A stretch of DNA of 64,000 nucleotides, from positions 186,001 to 250,000 of the forward strand of contig NZ_SUNB01000003.1 of the NCBI RefSeq assembly GCF_007570825.1, in the 5' to 3' direction. Within the stretch, counting starts at the first letter, position 1. The number at the start of each line of letters is the position of its first letter. The DNA is from Pleionea sediminis. GTDB taxonomy: Bacteria > Pseudomonadota > Gammaproteobacteria > Enterobacterales > Kangiellaceae. Positions 42,855 to 50,940 of this stretch are shown here, piece by piece. The notes below the pieces were generated by a model. That model was not told the origin of the DNA. It saw only the letters and a program-made list of their open reading frames with translations, and made no database searches. The translations under genes were made by a program, and so were the position numbers.

Positions 42855-43339
42855 TAGCGATTCCCCTGTGCTAAGAACTCCGTTGTTTGTCGCAAGCGCA
42901 GCGAGACCACTTTGCCTAAATCGAGTAATAGATTGCGCGCTAATGCGGGATGCTTGGCCGACATCACCATAAAGTTGGCGCGATTTAATCGATACAGTTC
43001 GCCATCGGTGTTAGCGCGGCAAGTTAACGAGCGTGGTTGCTCATCGAAAAACGATTGTTCACCAATGACCGAACCGGCGGTAATCATGGTTAAACGCTTG
43101 AGTGATTTGTTGCGACCGACAGGAATTAACACTTCTAACTCACCTTCGGCAATGAGAAACAAGGAGTCAGCTTCATCACCCGCGACAATCACAAAGTCGC
43201 CCGCTTTAAAGCGTTGTGTCGAGGTGAATGACAGTAAGGTGTCCCAGTCTTGTTCGGTAGCGTCTTTCAGCAGAATAAGCCCCTCTTGAGAGGTGACTGT
43301 ACCATCGTCGGAAAAATCGAAAAAATTGGAAGTGTCCAT
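42854..43339 (-). CDS. Cyclic-nucleotide-binding (Crp-like) domain protein without DNA-binding domain
   Basis: 161 residues. It holds a cNMP-binding beta-roll: FKAGDFVIVAGDEADSLFLIAEGELEVLI and a GSVIGEQSFFDEQPRSLTCRANTDGELYRL phosphate-binding cassette. There is no helix-turn-helix behind it. Its stop overlaps the start of the NapH fusion by one base, so the two are made together. It probably tunes the oxidoreductase by binding a nucleotide or by acting as a sensor subunit. The RS pair in the cassette fits a cNMP site; ligand unknown. Confidence 0.85.
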   Translation of the reverse strand: MDTSNFFDFSDDGTVTSQEGLILLKDATEQDWDTLLSFTSTQRFKAGDFVIVAGDEADSLFLIAEGELEVLIPVGRNKSLKRLTMITAGSVIGEQSFFDEQPRSLTCRANTDGELYRLNRANFMVMSAKHPALARNLLLDLGKVVSLRLRQTTEFLAQGNR

Positions 43340-43503
43340 GTTACTTCTCGCTATGCTGGGTCCTGTGACTGTCTCTATCTTATGCGATCGAAGGAAATAA
43401 TCAATTCAAAAGAGAGATTCCTTACTTTGAGTCAAGCGATTTGCGACTTCTGTCGTGTTTGATTCTTGGCAGAAGCTATGGGATTCATACCTTGCTTTTA
43501 ATG

Positions 43504-43594
43504 GTACTTACTATTTTTAATCATACTTACTGTTTTTAATTATACTTACTGTTTTTAATTATACTTACGGTCTTCAATTATTCTTACTGTTTTT
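43504..43594. repeat. 19-bp tandem repeats reaching into the 3' end of the substrate-binding-protein gene
   Basis: Units near 43504-43522, 43523-43541, 43542-43560, 43561-43579 and a partial one at 43580-43594 follow the pattern ATACTTACTGTTTTTAATT. The last unit contains the stop codon of the gene ending at 43584, so the array looks like a repeated extension of that gene's 3' end. No spacers, so not a CRISPR. Confidence 0.85.
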
Positions 43595-44975
43595 GCAAAC
43601 ACGATGGATTAAGCTTGTTCGCGGCAATAGGATAAATTTTCATATACGCCGATAAGTTTTCACCCTGCTGATTAAAGTGGACCCGACCGCTGTAACCGTT
43701 AAATTGAAATTGTTTATGTTTTTTATAAAGCTCTACAATATTGGGAAAGTCTTTATAGTCGATGGGATGTCCATTATCAGCAACGATGGTAACCGCTTCC
43801 CTCATGGATAAATCAAACTGTTCAGCTAAGGTCTGCGCCATAGCAAAAATAACCGTGGCATCAAAAATGTAAGCGGCATCGAACATGGAAGTATCAACGT
43901 CGAATAATGTCATGATGGTGTCTTTTAATTCCGTCGACAATTCTTTGGGTGATGCAACGTAAGTTAGGATGCATTGAGAAATTGTACCTAGTTGCGCATC
44001 GACTAAATATTTGGGCGTCACATTGTCACCCAAAACAATGAGTGGAAAGTCGCCCTGCCAATGTGCTTTAATTTTTTCTAACATTGGGATCACTTGTGCA
44101 TTTTGCAGTGTGATCACCAATGCCGTTGTACCACTGGCCTGAATGGCTTGGATTTCATCTTTCATATCCATATTGGGCAACAACACTCGATTACTGATGG
44201 CCAAAAAATCGATAAGCGCGTCGTTACGCGCCTTGTAATAGTCCAACAAACCATTGCGAATTTCGCGACTGTAAAGCTCGCGGCCGGAAATTATGAAAAC
44301 CTTTTTATGGCCTTGTTGTTGGTACAAAAAGTCGCCCATAATTTGCACTTGCTGATTATTGTTAGCCACCATTCGCCAAAAGGCATGTTGCCCGCCAATT
44401 TCGGTGAGTTTCATGGAGGATGCCGCGTGACTGATAATGGGTATATTTTGAGGTATTGCAACTTTCTTTAATACATCAGCCACACTGTCGGACGTGGCCG
44501 GCCCCAATAAAGCCTCGACTTTAAACTCATTGGCCAACCGCTCCGCCAATTGAGCGGATACCGGTGTATTTTCATGATCGTCGGCGCGCAACAACACCAA
44601 ACGGCGCCCATTGATTCCGCCGTGTTGATTGATAAAACTGGCGGCACTATCGGCCGCGGCCACCACTTCGGATGAATACACTGGAAACTCACTGATGGGA
44701 ACAATTAATCCGTAATTCACGGTATCTTCAGCCACCTGATTAGTATCGGACTGATAAATTTGATATTTCGAGTAATCTTGATCAAGCGGAATGTTGATCA
44801 GCTCTTTAATGCTCAGAGATTTAATGGAAGATTCTTCCGCTGGAAATGTCGTCGTATCTTTTGCGGTTCCATCATTTTCCTGTACCTTACTGTTATCCGC
44901 CGCACAGCTCGACAGCAGTACGATAAAAACTGTCCATGGTATAAAATAAATAAATTGCGATATAAAAATCCGCAT
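43584..44975 (-). CDS. Lipoprotein-type substrate-binding protein (Leu/Ile/Val receptor family), paralog 1
   Basis: 463 residues. A lipoprotein signal (VLLSSC, lipid Cys24) leads to a linker with SIKSLSIKEL, then the Peripla_BP_6 fold: VVAAADSAASFINQHGGINGRRL, ALLGPATSDSVADVL and SHAASSMKL. Such proteins bind amino acids or aromatic acids for ABC import or act as sensor inputs. No permease or ATPase is next to it. A close paralog follows at 45229-46692, so it arose by tandem duplication. Confidence 0.82.
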   Translation of the reverse strand: MRIFISQFIYFIPWTVFIVLLSSCAADNSKVQENDGTAKDTTTFPAEESSIKSLSIKELINIPLDQDYSKYQIYQSDTNQVAEDTVNYGLIVPISEFPVYSSEVVAAADSAASFINQHGGINGRRLVLLRADDHENTPVSAQLAERLANEFKVEALLGPATSDSVADVLKKVAIPQNIPIISHAASSMKLTEIGGQHAFWRMVANNNQQVQIMGDFLYQQQGHKKVFIISGRELYSREIRNGLLDYYKARNDALIDFLAISNRVLLPNMDMKDEIQAIQASGTTALVITLQNAQVIPMLEKIKAHWQGDFPLIVLGDNVTPKYLVDAQLGTISQCILTYVASPKELSTELKDTIMTLFDVDTSMFDAAYIFDATVIFAMAQTLAEQFDLSMREAVTIVADNGHPIDYKDFPNIVELYKKHKQFQFNGYSGRVHFNQQGENLSAYMKIYPIAANKLNPSCLQKQ

Positions 44976-45066
44976 ATTAAAGAGTGCCTCTCTGTTTTTT
45001 TAATTTTCGATGGATTATTTTTAAAAACACTCACTATTCCGCATAACTAGATTACTTAACTACATT

Positions 45067-45105
45067 ACATAACGACAATACATAACGACATTACATAACA
45101 ACAAT
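45067..45105. repeat. Three 13-bp tandem repeats between the two substrate-binding-protein genes
   Basis: ACATAACGACAAT (45067-45079), ACATAACGACATT (45080-45092) and ACATAACAACAAT (45093-45105) lie in the 253-bp spacer between the paralogs, in the promoter region of the downstream gene. Confidence 0.8.
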
Positions 45106-45228
45106 CGAATACACTTTTACTCGTGTATTAAAAATGTAAACGATTAAAAGGAGAAAGTATAGCTCACTGAGCGGAAGGCATGATTTGATTGATAATGAGA
45201 GAAAAATGACCGCAATGAATTGAGTAAC

Positions 45229-46692
45229 TCACTGCGAAAGCTTATTTAAACATGGTGGGTTTTTATCGGTTTCCGCTAGCGGATACAGCTTCATGTAGGC
45301 CACTAAATTATCACCCACAGAATTAAAATGAACACGGCCACTGTATCCTTGATACTGGAATTTTTTATGCTTTTTATAGAGCTCAATTAAGTTAGGAAAA
45401 TCGCTGTATTTGATGGGATAACCGTCGCTGGCAATGGCGTTAACCGCTTCTTTCATCGACAAATTAAATCGTTCTGCCAGTGTTTGCCCCATCGCCAGCA
45501 ACATGGTCGCATCATAGATATAAGCCGCATCAAATAATGACGTATCAACATCAAACTGCTTCATTATTTTTTCTTGTAACTCGGGCGATAAATGCGTCGT
45601 AGAGGCAACATAGGTAAGAATACACTCCGATATCGATCCTAGTTGTGCATCCACCAGATATTTGCGGGTGGCATTATCGCCAATAATAATAAGCGGAAAA
45701 TCACCGCGCCAATGCTGCTTTATTTTTCTTAATATGGGGATCACTTGATGATTTTGCAGGGTAATTAACAATGCTGTGACACCGCTGGCCTGTATCGCTT
45801 TAAATTCATCTTCGAGGTTCATATTAGCAAGAGTTACTAAGTTACTAATGGCCATAAAATCGGTATGAGTATCTTTAATGGGACGATAAAAATCGATCAC
45901 CCCTTGACGAATTTCTTCACTGTAAATTCCACGGCCGGAAAAAATAAAAACTTTCTTATGCCCTTTTTCCTGGTACATGAACTCGGTCATTAATTTGATT
46001 TGCTGTTGATTGTTGGTAACCATGCGCCAAAATGGATGATTCGCCCCCATGTTTACTAATTTCATTGACGATGCCGAATGACTGATCATGGGAATGTTTT
46101 TCGGTAGCGCAACTCGCTTTAGTACGTCAGCTACGCTGTCTGACGTTGCGGGACCAATAATCGCTTCAACATTAAATTCTTCAACCAGTCGTTTTGCTAA
46201 CCGGGCCGACACGGGCGTATTTTCTTGATCATCGGCACGTAATAACACCAAACGACGACCATTAATGCCACCGTGTTGATTAATATATTCAGCGGCCATA
46301 TCCGCAGCGGCAACGACTTCTGACGAGTAAGCAGGATATTCACTGATGGGCACAATAAACCCATAGTTTACCGTTTTCTTACCCATTTGATTAATGTCCG
46401 ATTGATATATTTGTGCTTTGTCATAATCAATCGTCAAGGGAATGTTGACGAGCTCTTTAATACTGAGCGATTTGATAGAGGCTTCATCTATACGGGATTC
46501 ACTCGGGCTTAACGAAGATTGGAAAGCTGACTTGCTTGGTTCACCGGAAGGTTGGAATGATGGCTCCATAACGGAATGATTAAATGCTTGCGCTTCGTTA
46601 ACTTCTGGATCAACGTCTCTGGCAAAGAGCTGTGAGTGAAACAACATCGTCAAAAAGACAACCACTACCAAGTTTTTGCAAACGCATTTCAT
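45229..46692 (-). CDS. Periplasmic substrate-binding protein (Leu/Ile/Val receptor family), paralog 2
   Basis: About 487 residues from the ATG at 46692, chosen for the signal peptide (VVVVFLTMLFHSQLFA); a start at 46731 is possible. The mature part matches paralog 1 over its length, with the same SIKSLSIKEL segment, INQHGGINGRRL, IGPATSDSVADVL and HSASSMKL. It lacks the lipobox of paralog 1 and has a longer Ser/Pro-rich N-terminal linker. One copy is anchored and one free, so the two may serve different compartments or partners. Confidence 0.82.
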   Translation of the reverse strand: MKCVCKNLVVVVFLTMLFHSQLFARDVDPEVNEAQAFNHSVMEPSFQPSGEPSKSAFQSSLSPSESRIDEASIKSLSIKELVNIPLTIDYDKAQIYQSDINQMGKKTVNYGFIVPISEYPAYSSEVVAAADMAAEYINQHGGINGRRLVLLRADDQENTPVSARLAKRLVEEFNVEAIIGPATSDSVADVLKRVALPKNIPMISHSASSMKLVNMGANHPFWRMVTNNQQQIKLMTEFMYQEKGHKKVFIFSGRGIYSEEIRQGVIDFYRPIKDTHTDFMAISNLVTLANMNLEDEFKAIQASGVTALLITLQNHQVIPILRKIKQHWRGDFPLIIIGDNATRKYLVDAQLGSISECILTYVASTTHLSPELQEKIMKQFDVDTSLFDAAYIYDATMLLAMGQTLAERFNLSMKEAVNAIASDGYPIKYSDFPNLIELYKKHKKFQYQGYSGRVHFNSVGDNLVAYMKLYPLAETDKNPPCLNKLSQ

Positions 46693-47175
46693 TGTTCTAA
46701 AACCAATCGTCGGCATATGATCGCTTGCCATCCTATTTCAAATTGAAATGACGTTTAAACAATAGTTACAGAGTTTAGTTTTCAAGCAGACTCCAACGAT
46801 AAGTATAGTCGATAACCCCGCTGATAATATGACAACCAAAAGCATTGCTGTACGAGATAAATAATTTGCTTTTTTGAATTTCTTGATGAATATTCGGCTT
46901 TCTTCTCAATTCTTCAGTATCTCGTATTTGATTTTATTTGAGATATTTGTCGCACAGTGTTTGATTTAAGTCTCATGGGTTTTAAAAGTCAATTAACACA
47001 ATAGTGAGACTGTCGGACAATGAGAGTCTTGGCATTGGATTCCATTAAGATAATGAAGTCAGTGTCATTCACCAAACATCGGTTGAAGCAAACATCGGTT
47101 AACCATTGTGTCTGGAATGAATAAGCAAAATGGCTCGAGTTTTACGAAGTAGTACGTTTTACAAAAGGTAACGTT
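46693..47175. other. Divergent promoter region with an 11-bp direct repeat
   Basis: 483 bp between the minus-strand substrate-binding gene and the plus-strand UbiA gene. AAACATCGGTT occurs twice (47074-47084 and 47090-47100), 16 bp apart, about 75 bp before the UbiA start. No gene seen. Confidence 0.45.
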
Positions 47176-48078
47176 ATGACATTGCGGGTATCTCATTTAA
47201 GTAGGGTATTACCCACGTTACGCCCTCCCTTTTTGCTCCTGTCGTTCAGCTGTTTACTGTTGGCCTTTGCGGTTATTTATTCGGAGCAACAAAAATTGTC
47301 ACCGATATTAACGGTGTTAGTTTTGCTGGGTGGCATTTCAGCCCACATGGCCGTTAATGCACTGAATGAATACTTTGATTATAAAAGTGGACTGGATGCG
47401 ACAACTGTCAAAACTCCTTTTAGTGGTGGCAGTGGAACACTGAATAATAATCCACAAGACGCTGCGCATGTTTTACAACTCGGTTTAATACTCATGGGAG
47501 TGTGTGCCGTAATTGGTCTTATTCTTGTGATTATTCGTGGTTGGTTACTCTTACCCGTTGGCATTGCGGGGCTGACTTTAATCTGGTTTTACACAACGCA
47601 CATTACCCGCATGCCAATATTATGTTTGATTGCGCCGGGGTTAGCCTTTGGCCCAATCATGATGATGGGCAGCGACTGGGTTCTCAGCGGCACTTTTTCA
47701 GTAAATGTTTTTATCACATCATTGATCCCCTTCTTTCTGGTGAACAATTTATTACTGCTCAATCAGTTTCCAGACATTGAAGCCGACAAAGCCGTCGGTC
47801 GTAGTCACTTTCCGATAAAATTTGGCACTTTAGCCAGCGCACTAATTTTCTTTTTATTTAACTTATTAGCGTACTTAACACTCGCTATCGCCGTATTACT
47901 GAACTTTTTACCGACCGCTGCGTTATGGGGTATGCTCACGGCACTGCTTTCATTTCCCGCTTCCATAATGTTGCTAACTCAGCATTTTAATACCCAGAAC
48001 CTGCTGTTTCCGATGGCGCTCAATGTGGCATCAAATATACTGACGCCCTTAATTATTGCGGTGGGCGTGATTATTTAA
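47176..48078 (+). CDS. UbiA-family prenyltransferase (MenA-like)
   Basis: 300 residues with eight or nine membrane helices. The first Asp-rich motif region reads NALNEYFDYKSGLD and the second NQFPDIEADKAVGR, as in UbiA/MenA prenyltransferases. These enzymes join a polyprenyl chain to an aromatic ring for quinone or a related lipid. An AAGG ribosome-binding site precedes the ATG. Position gives no pathway, although a quinone role would fit the NapH-fusion nearby; that is inference. Confidence 0.85.
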   Translation: MTLRVSHLSRVLPTLRPPFLLLSFSCLLLAFAVIYSEQQKLSPILTVLVLLGGISAHMAVNALNEYFDYKSGLDATTVKTPFSGGSGTLNNNPQDAAHVLQLGLILMGVCAVIGLILVIIRGWLLLPVGIAGLTLIWFYTTHITRMPILCLIAPGLAFGPIMMMGSDWVLSGTFSVNVFITSLIPFFLVNNLLLLNQFPDIEADKAVGRSHFPIKFGTLASALIFFLFNLLAYLTLAIAVLLNFLPTAALWGMLTALLSFPASIMLLTQHFNTQNLLFPMALNVASNILTPLIIAVGVII

Positions 48079-48174
48079 ATGCCGTTATTTCGGTAAATCT
48101 GATCGGCCAAAATAAACGGTGAGAAGGTCTTAACTATGAGAAGGTCTTATAACCGCTGCGAATGCACTCTTGGT

Positions 48175-50421
48175 TCAGGAGTTGGACAATTTTTTTGTCC
48201 GGCTGGCTTTGTTTTTTATTGGTGCGATTGATTGATAGAGTTGAATTAAATCTTGGCTAGACATTGGCGCATGAAATAAAAAGCCTTGCACATAATCGCA
48301 ATCCAATTCCTTTAAATAATCCAGTTGAGTTTGTTCTTCAATACCTTCGGCGATCACCTTAATCCCTAATTGATGAGACATTGAAATAACCGACTCAACG
48401 ATAGTACGACTGTGTTGGTTATCGGGCAATTCGCTAATAAATGAGCGATCGATTTTAAGAATATCGATTGGCAGCTTTTTGAGATAGCTTAAAGATGAAA
48501 AGCCCGTTCCAAAATCATCGAGCGCGATGGTAACTCCCAGGTCTTTTAATTCATTCAATTGCTTTTGAATATTTTCGAGATTGTGCAAAAACAAGCTTTC
48601 TGTTACTTCGAGTTCAATTTGTTCAGCATCAATACGGTAATTATTTAAAGCGTGTTCGACCTCACTGACCAATTGACCATTTTGAAATTGCTTGGCCGAG
48701 ACGTTAACAGAAACTTTAGCGTTATAGCCGGCCTTATTGAGTTTTTCTGCTTCTTCGCAGGCGGTTTCAATAACCCAACGGCCAATATCAATAATTAAGC
48801 CCGACTCTTCCGCTACAGAGATAAAGTCGGCCGGAGACACGGTTCCGTGTTCTGGATGATGCCATCGAATAAGCGCTTCCATTCGAAATTCACCTTTCGA
48901 TCCCAAACTGATTTGAGGTTGGTATAATAATCGAAATTCATTTTTTTCCAGCGCTGTTTTTAATCCTTGTTCAATTTGAATTTTATGTTTCACTTTTTGA
49001 TGCAACTCAGGACTGGTTATACGATATTGATTTCGGCCTAACTCTTTTGCGTGATACATCGCGTAATCGGCATTTTTCACCAAGATATGAGGCTTAATGC
49101 CGTGTTTTGGATACATGGCAATCCCCATGCTCAATGTTACATTCATTGTCAAATCATCAAACACGACATCACGAGCAATGTTTTCTTGAATGCGCATTGC
49201 AATTTCGGACATCATATATTCATCGTCAACGTTATCGATAATAACGGCAAATTCATCACCGCCTAAGTGAGCAACGAAATCGTCCTTTTTTAAACTCTGT
49301 CGTAATCGATTAGCCACCGTCTTTAATAATTGGTCACCCTTTTCTGGACCCAACTCATTATTCACTTGTTTAAAATGATCGATATCGAGGTAAATCAAGC
49401 CCAAACAGGTTCCGGTCTTTTTATTTAAAGCAACCAGCTCATTCAATTGATTCCAGAAGTATCGACGATTGGGCAAATGCGTATTGGGATCGAGTTGAAT
49501 TAATCGCTCTATTTCACGCTCGGATAATTTGATGTTGCTGATGTCATTAGCAATGCACACAAAGTGTTCTAGTGAATCATCATCACTTTTCATGGGCGCG
49601 ATCATCATTCGCACCCATTTTTTGCGCTGATGATCATCTTCGGTCTCGAACTCACCTTCCCAGTGTTGTCCGGTGGCTAAAATACGACGAATTTCCGGAT
49701 ATTGCTTTTCAGCTTCTTCGCTCCATTTTTTTAACAGCGATTTTTGCGGCGGAGTCTGATCTTTCGAGATCGCATAAATATCGATAAGCGCTTTATTAAA
49801 TAACTCAACACTCCCATCTTGTTTGCAAATAAGAATTGCGGTTGACTCATCTTGAATGTTGTTTTGTATTTCATCGAATGATTGATTTTTTTGATAGAGA
49901 TCTTCAATTTGCAAATGCAACTGTCGCTGGTGCAAATACAAGGATGATTCGAGTCGCTCATTCGATAATGCAAGATCACGAGCCCGTTGGAACACTTTAC
50001 GGCGAATATCAAAATGCTTGGTTTCGTTGACAATTAACAGCAACGAACGTTCGCCACAGCGCATGGCAATCGCTTCGAGATTCAATTCGTTAAGCGGATC
50101 GGGCGTTTCGGTCCAGATGCCGGACTTGATTTCATCGTCAGTATTTTTTTGCCAAATCTTTTTTGCATCAAATAAAAAGTTCTCAATGAAGGGAAAAGCT
50201 TCTTCCAGATGATAACCATCATTCGCTAATCCACTACCAGCGGCCATTTGCTGGCAGTAAAGATTGTCAAACCAGTCAGGTAACGACGATAATGCACAAA
50301 AAACGCCGTTATCGTATTCAAAAATGGCAATATCGAGCCGTAAGAACAGGTTCGAAAGTAAGGCACCTTGCTCTACCAAAGCCAGATTGTGTTTCAATGA
50401 TTTAATGTTTTCTGCTGCCAC
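48175..50421 (-). CDS. PAS-GGDEF-EAL c-di-GMP signalling protein
   Basis: 748 residues. After a helical N-domain there is a PAS-like domain (about 195-300), then GGDEF with the intact motif at about 387-391, and EAL with MEALIRWHHP at about 515 and DDFGTGFSSL near 633. The EAL metal and catalytic motifs look complete. The GGDEF inhibitory I-site reads KxxD instead of RxxD. So it may make or break c-di-GMP; the direction cannot be told. It starts five bases after the GTPase gene's stop and is the last gene of that operon. Confidence 0.9.
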   Translation of the reverse strand: MAAENIKSLKHNLALVEQGALLSNLFLRLDIAIFEYDNGVFCALSSLPDWFDNLYCQQMAAGSGLANDGYHLEEAFPFIENFLFDAKKIWQKNTDDEIKSGIWTETPDPLNELNLEAIAMRCGERSLLLIVNETKHFDIRRKVFQRARDLALSNERLESSLYLHQRQLHLQIEDLYQKNQSFDEIQNNIQDESTAILICKQDGSVELFNKALIDIYAISKDQTPPQKSLLKKWSEEAEKQYPEIRRILATGQHWEGEFETEDDHQRKKWVRMMIAPMKSDDDSLEHFVCIANDISNIKLSEREIERLIQLDPNTHLPNRRYFWNQLNELVALNKKTGTCLGLIYLDIDHFKQVNNELGPEKGDQLLKTVANRLRQSLKKDDFVAHLGGDEFAVIIDNVDDEYMMSEIAMRIQENIARDVVFDDLTMNVTLSMGIAMYPKHGIKPHILVKNADYAMYHAKELGRNQYRITSPELHQKVKHKIQIEQGLKTALEKNEFRLLYQPQISLGSKGEFRMEALIRWHHPEHGTVSPADFISVAEESGLIIDIGRWVIETACEEAEKLNKAGYNAKVSVNVSAKQFQNGQLVSEVEHALNNYRIDAEQIELEVTESLFLHNLENIQKQLNELKDLGVTIALDDFGTGFSSLSYLKKLPIDILKIDRSFISELPDNQHSRTIVESVISMSHQLGIKVIAEGIEEQTQLDYLKELDCDYVQGFLFHAPMSSQDLIQLYQSIAPIKNKASRTKKLSNS

Positions 50422-50426
50422 AAGTT

Positions 50427-50936
50427 TTATTCCATAATGGCTGAACCGAGCGTTAACTCAGCCAGTCTTGAGAACGCTTCCTCAACACACTCTCCGGTTT
50501 TAGCACTGGTATAAAATATATTTTCTTCGGCTATATTTAAGCGACTTAACTGTCCGTTAGTCAGCGCCCATTGTGATTTTAAGTCACATTTATTCACCAC
50601 CAAAACAACGGGTGTTTCTGGCATCGAGTTAGTGACTGTGTCCAAAATCTTTTGTGCCGCATCCACGGTATTCTCTCGTGTGCCGTCAATGACCAACAGC
50701 ATGCCCGATGCGCCCCGTAAATAGGTCGTGTTTAATTCCGTAAACACGTCGACACCTTCGATGTCCCAAATCATCAGTTGAACCATTTCTTGATCCACCT
50801 GAACTTGTTTCTTATCAATTTTAACGCCAATGGTTGTGTGGTACTTCTCGCTGAAAATGCTTTCAACAAAACGGCGAACCAGGCTAGTTTTACCCACTGC
50901 GAAGGCGCCAACCATAGTTACCTTTTTCGATATCAT
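50427..50936 (-). CDS. Ras/Rab-like small GTPase
   Basis: 169 residues, a single GTPase domain with nearly Ras numbering. P-loop GAFAVGKTS (10-18), switch-I Thr35 in TTIGV, WDIEG (Asp58, Gly61), NKCD (115-118) and TSAK (143-146). All nucleotide-binding motifs are intact. The position of the catalytic Gln (Ras Gln61) is Val62, and the Gly12 site is Phe12, so intrinsic hydrolysis should be very slow. It has no lipid tail or coiled coil. Bacterial GTPases of this sort (the Rup group and MglA) work in polarity or motility; this one is distinct from MglA. It lies between an OmpA/longin protein and a c-di-GMP enzyme with gaps of 4-5 bp. Confidence 0.9.
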   Translation of the reverse strand: MISKKVTMVGAFAVGKTSLVRRFVESIFSEKYHTTIGVKIDKKQVQVDQEMVQLMIWDIEGVDVFTELNTTYLRGASGMLLVIDGTRENTVDAAQKILDTVTNSMPETPVVLVVNKCDLKSQWALTNGQLSRLNIAEENIFYTSAKTGECVEEAFSRLAELTLGSAIME

Positions 50937-50940
50937 AAAT

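Noticed and set aside
43504-43594. CRISPR-like repeats
   Set aside because: The units are adjacent with no spacers and no cas genes are present. It is a simple tandem array.
50427-50936. MglA assignment for the small GTPase
   Set aside because: Length, switch motifs and neighbours differ from the mglBA pair; there is no adjacent MglB gene, only a longin/roadblock-like domain in a much larger OmpA protein.
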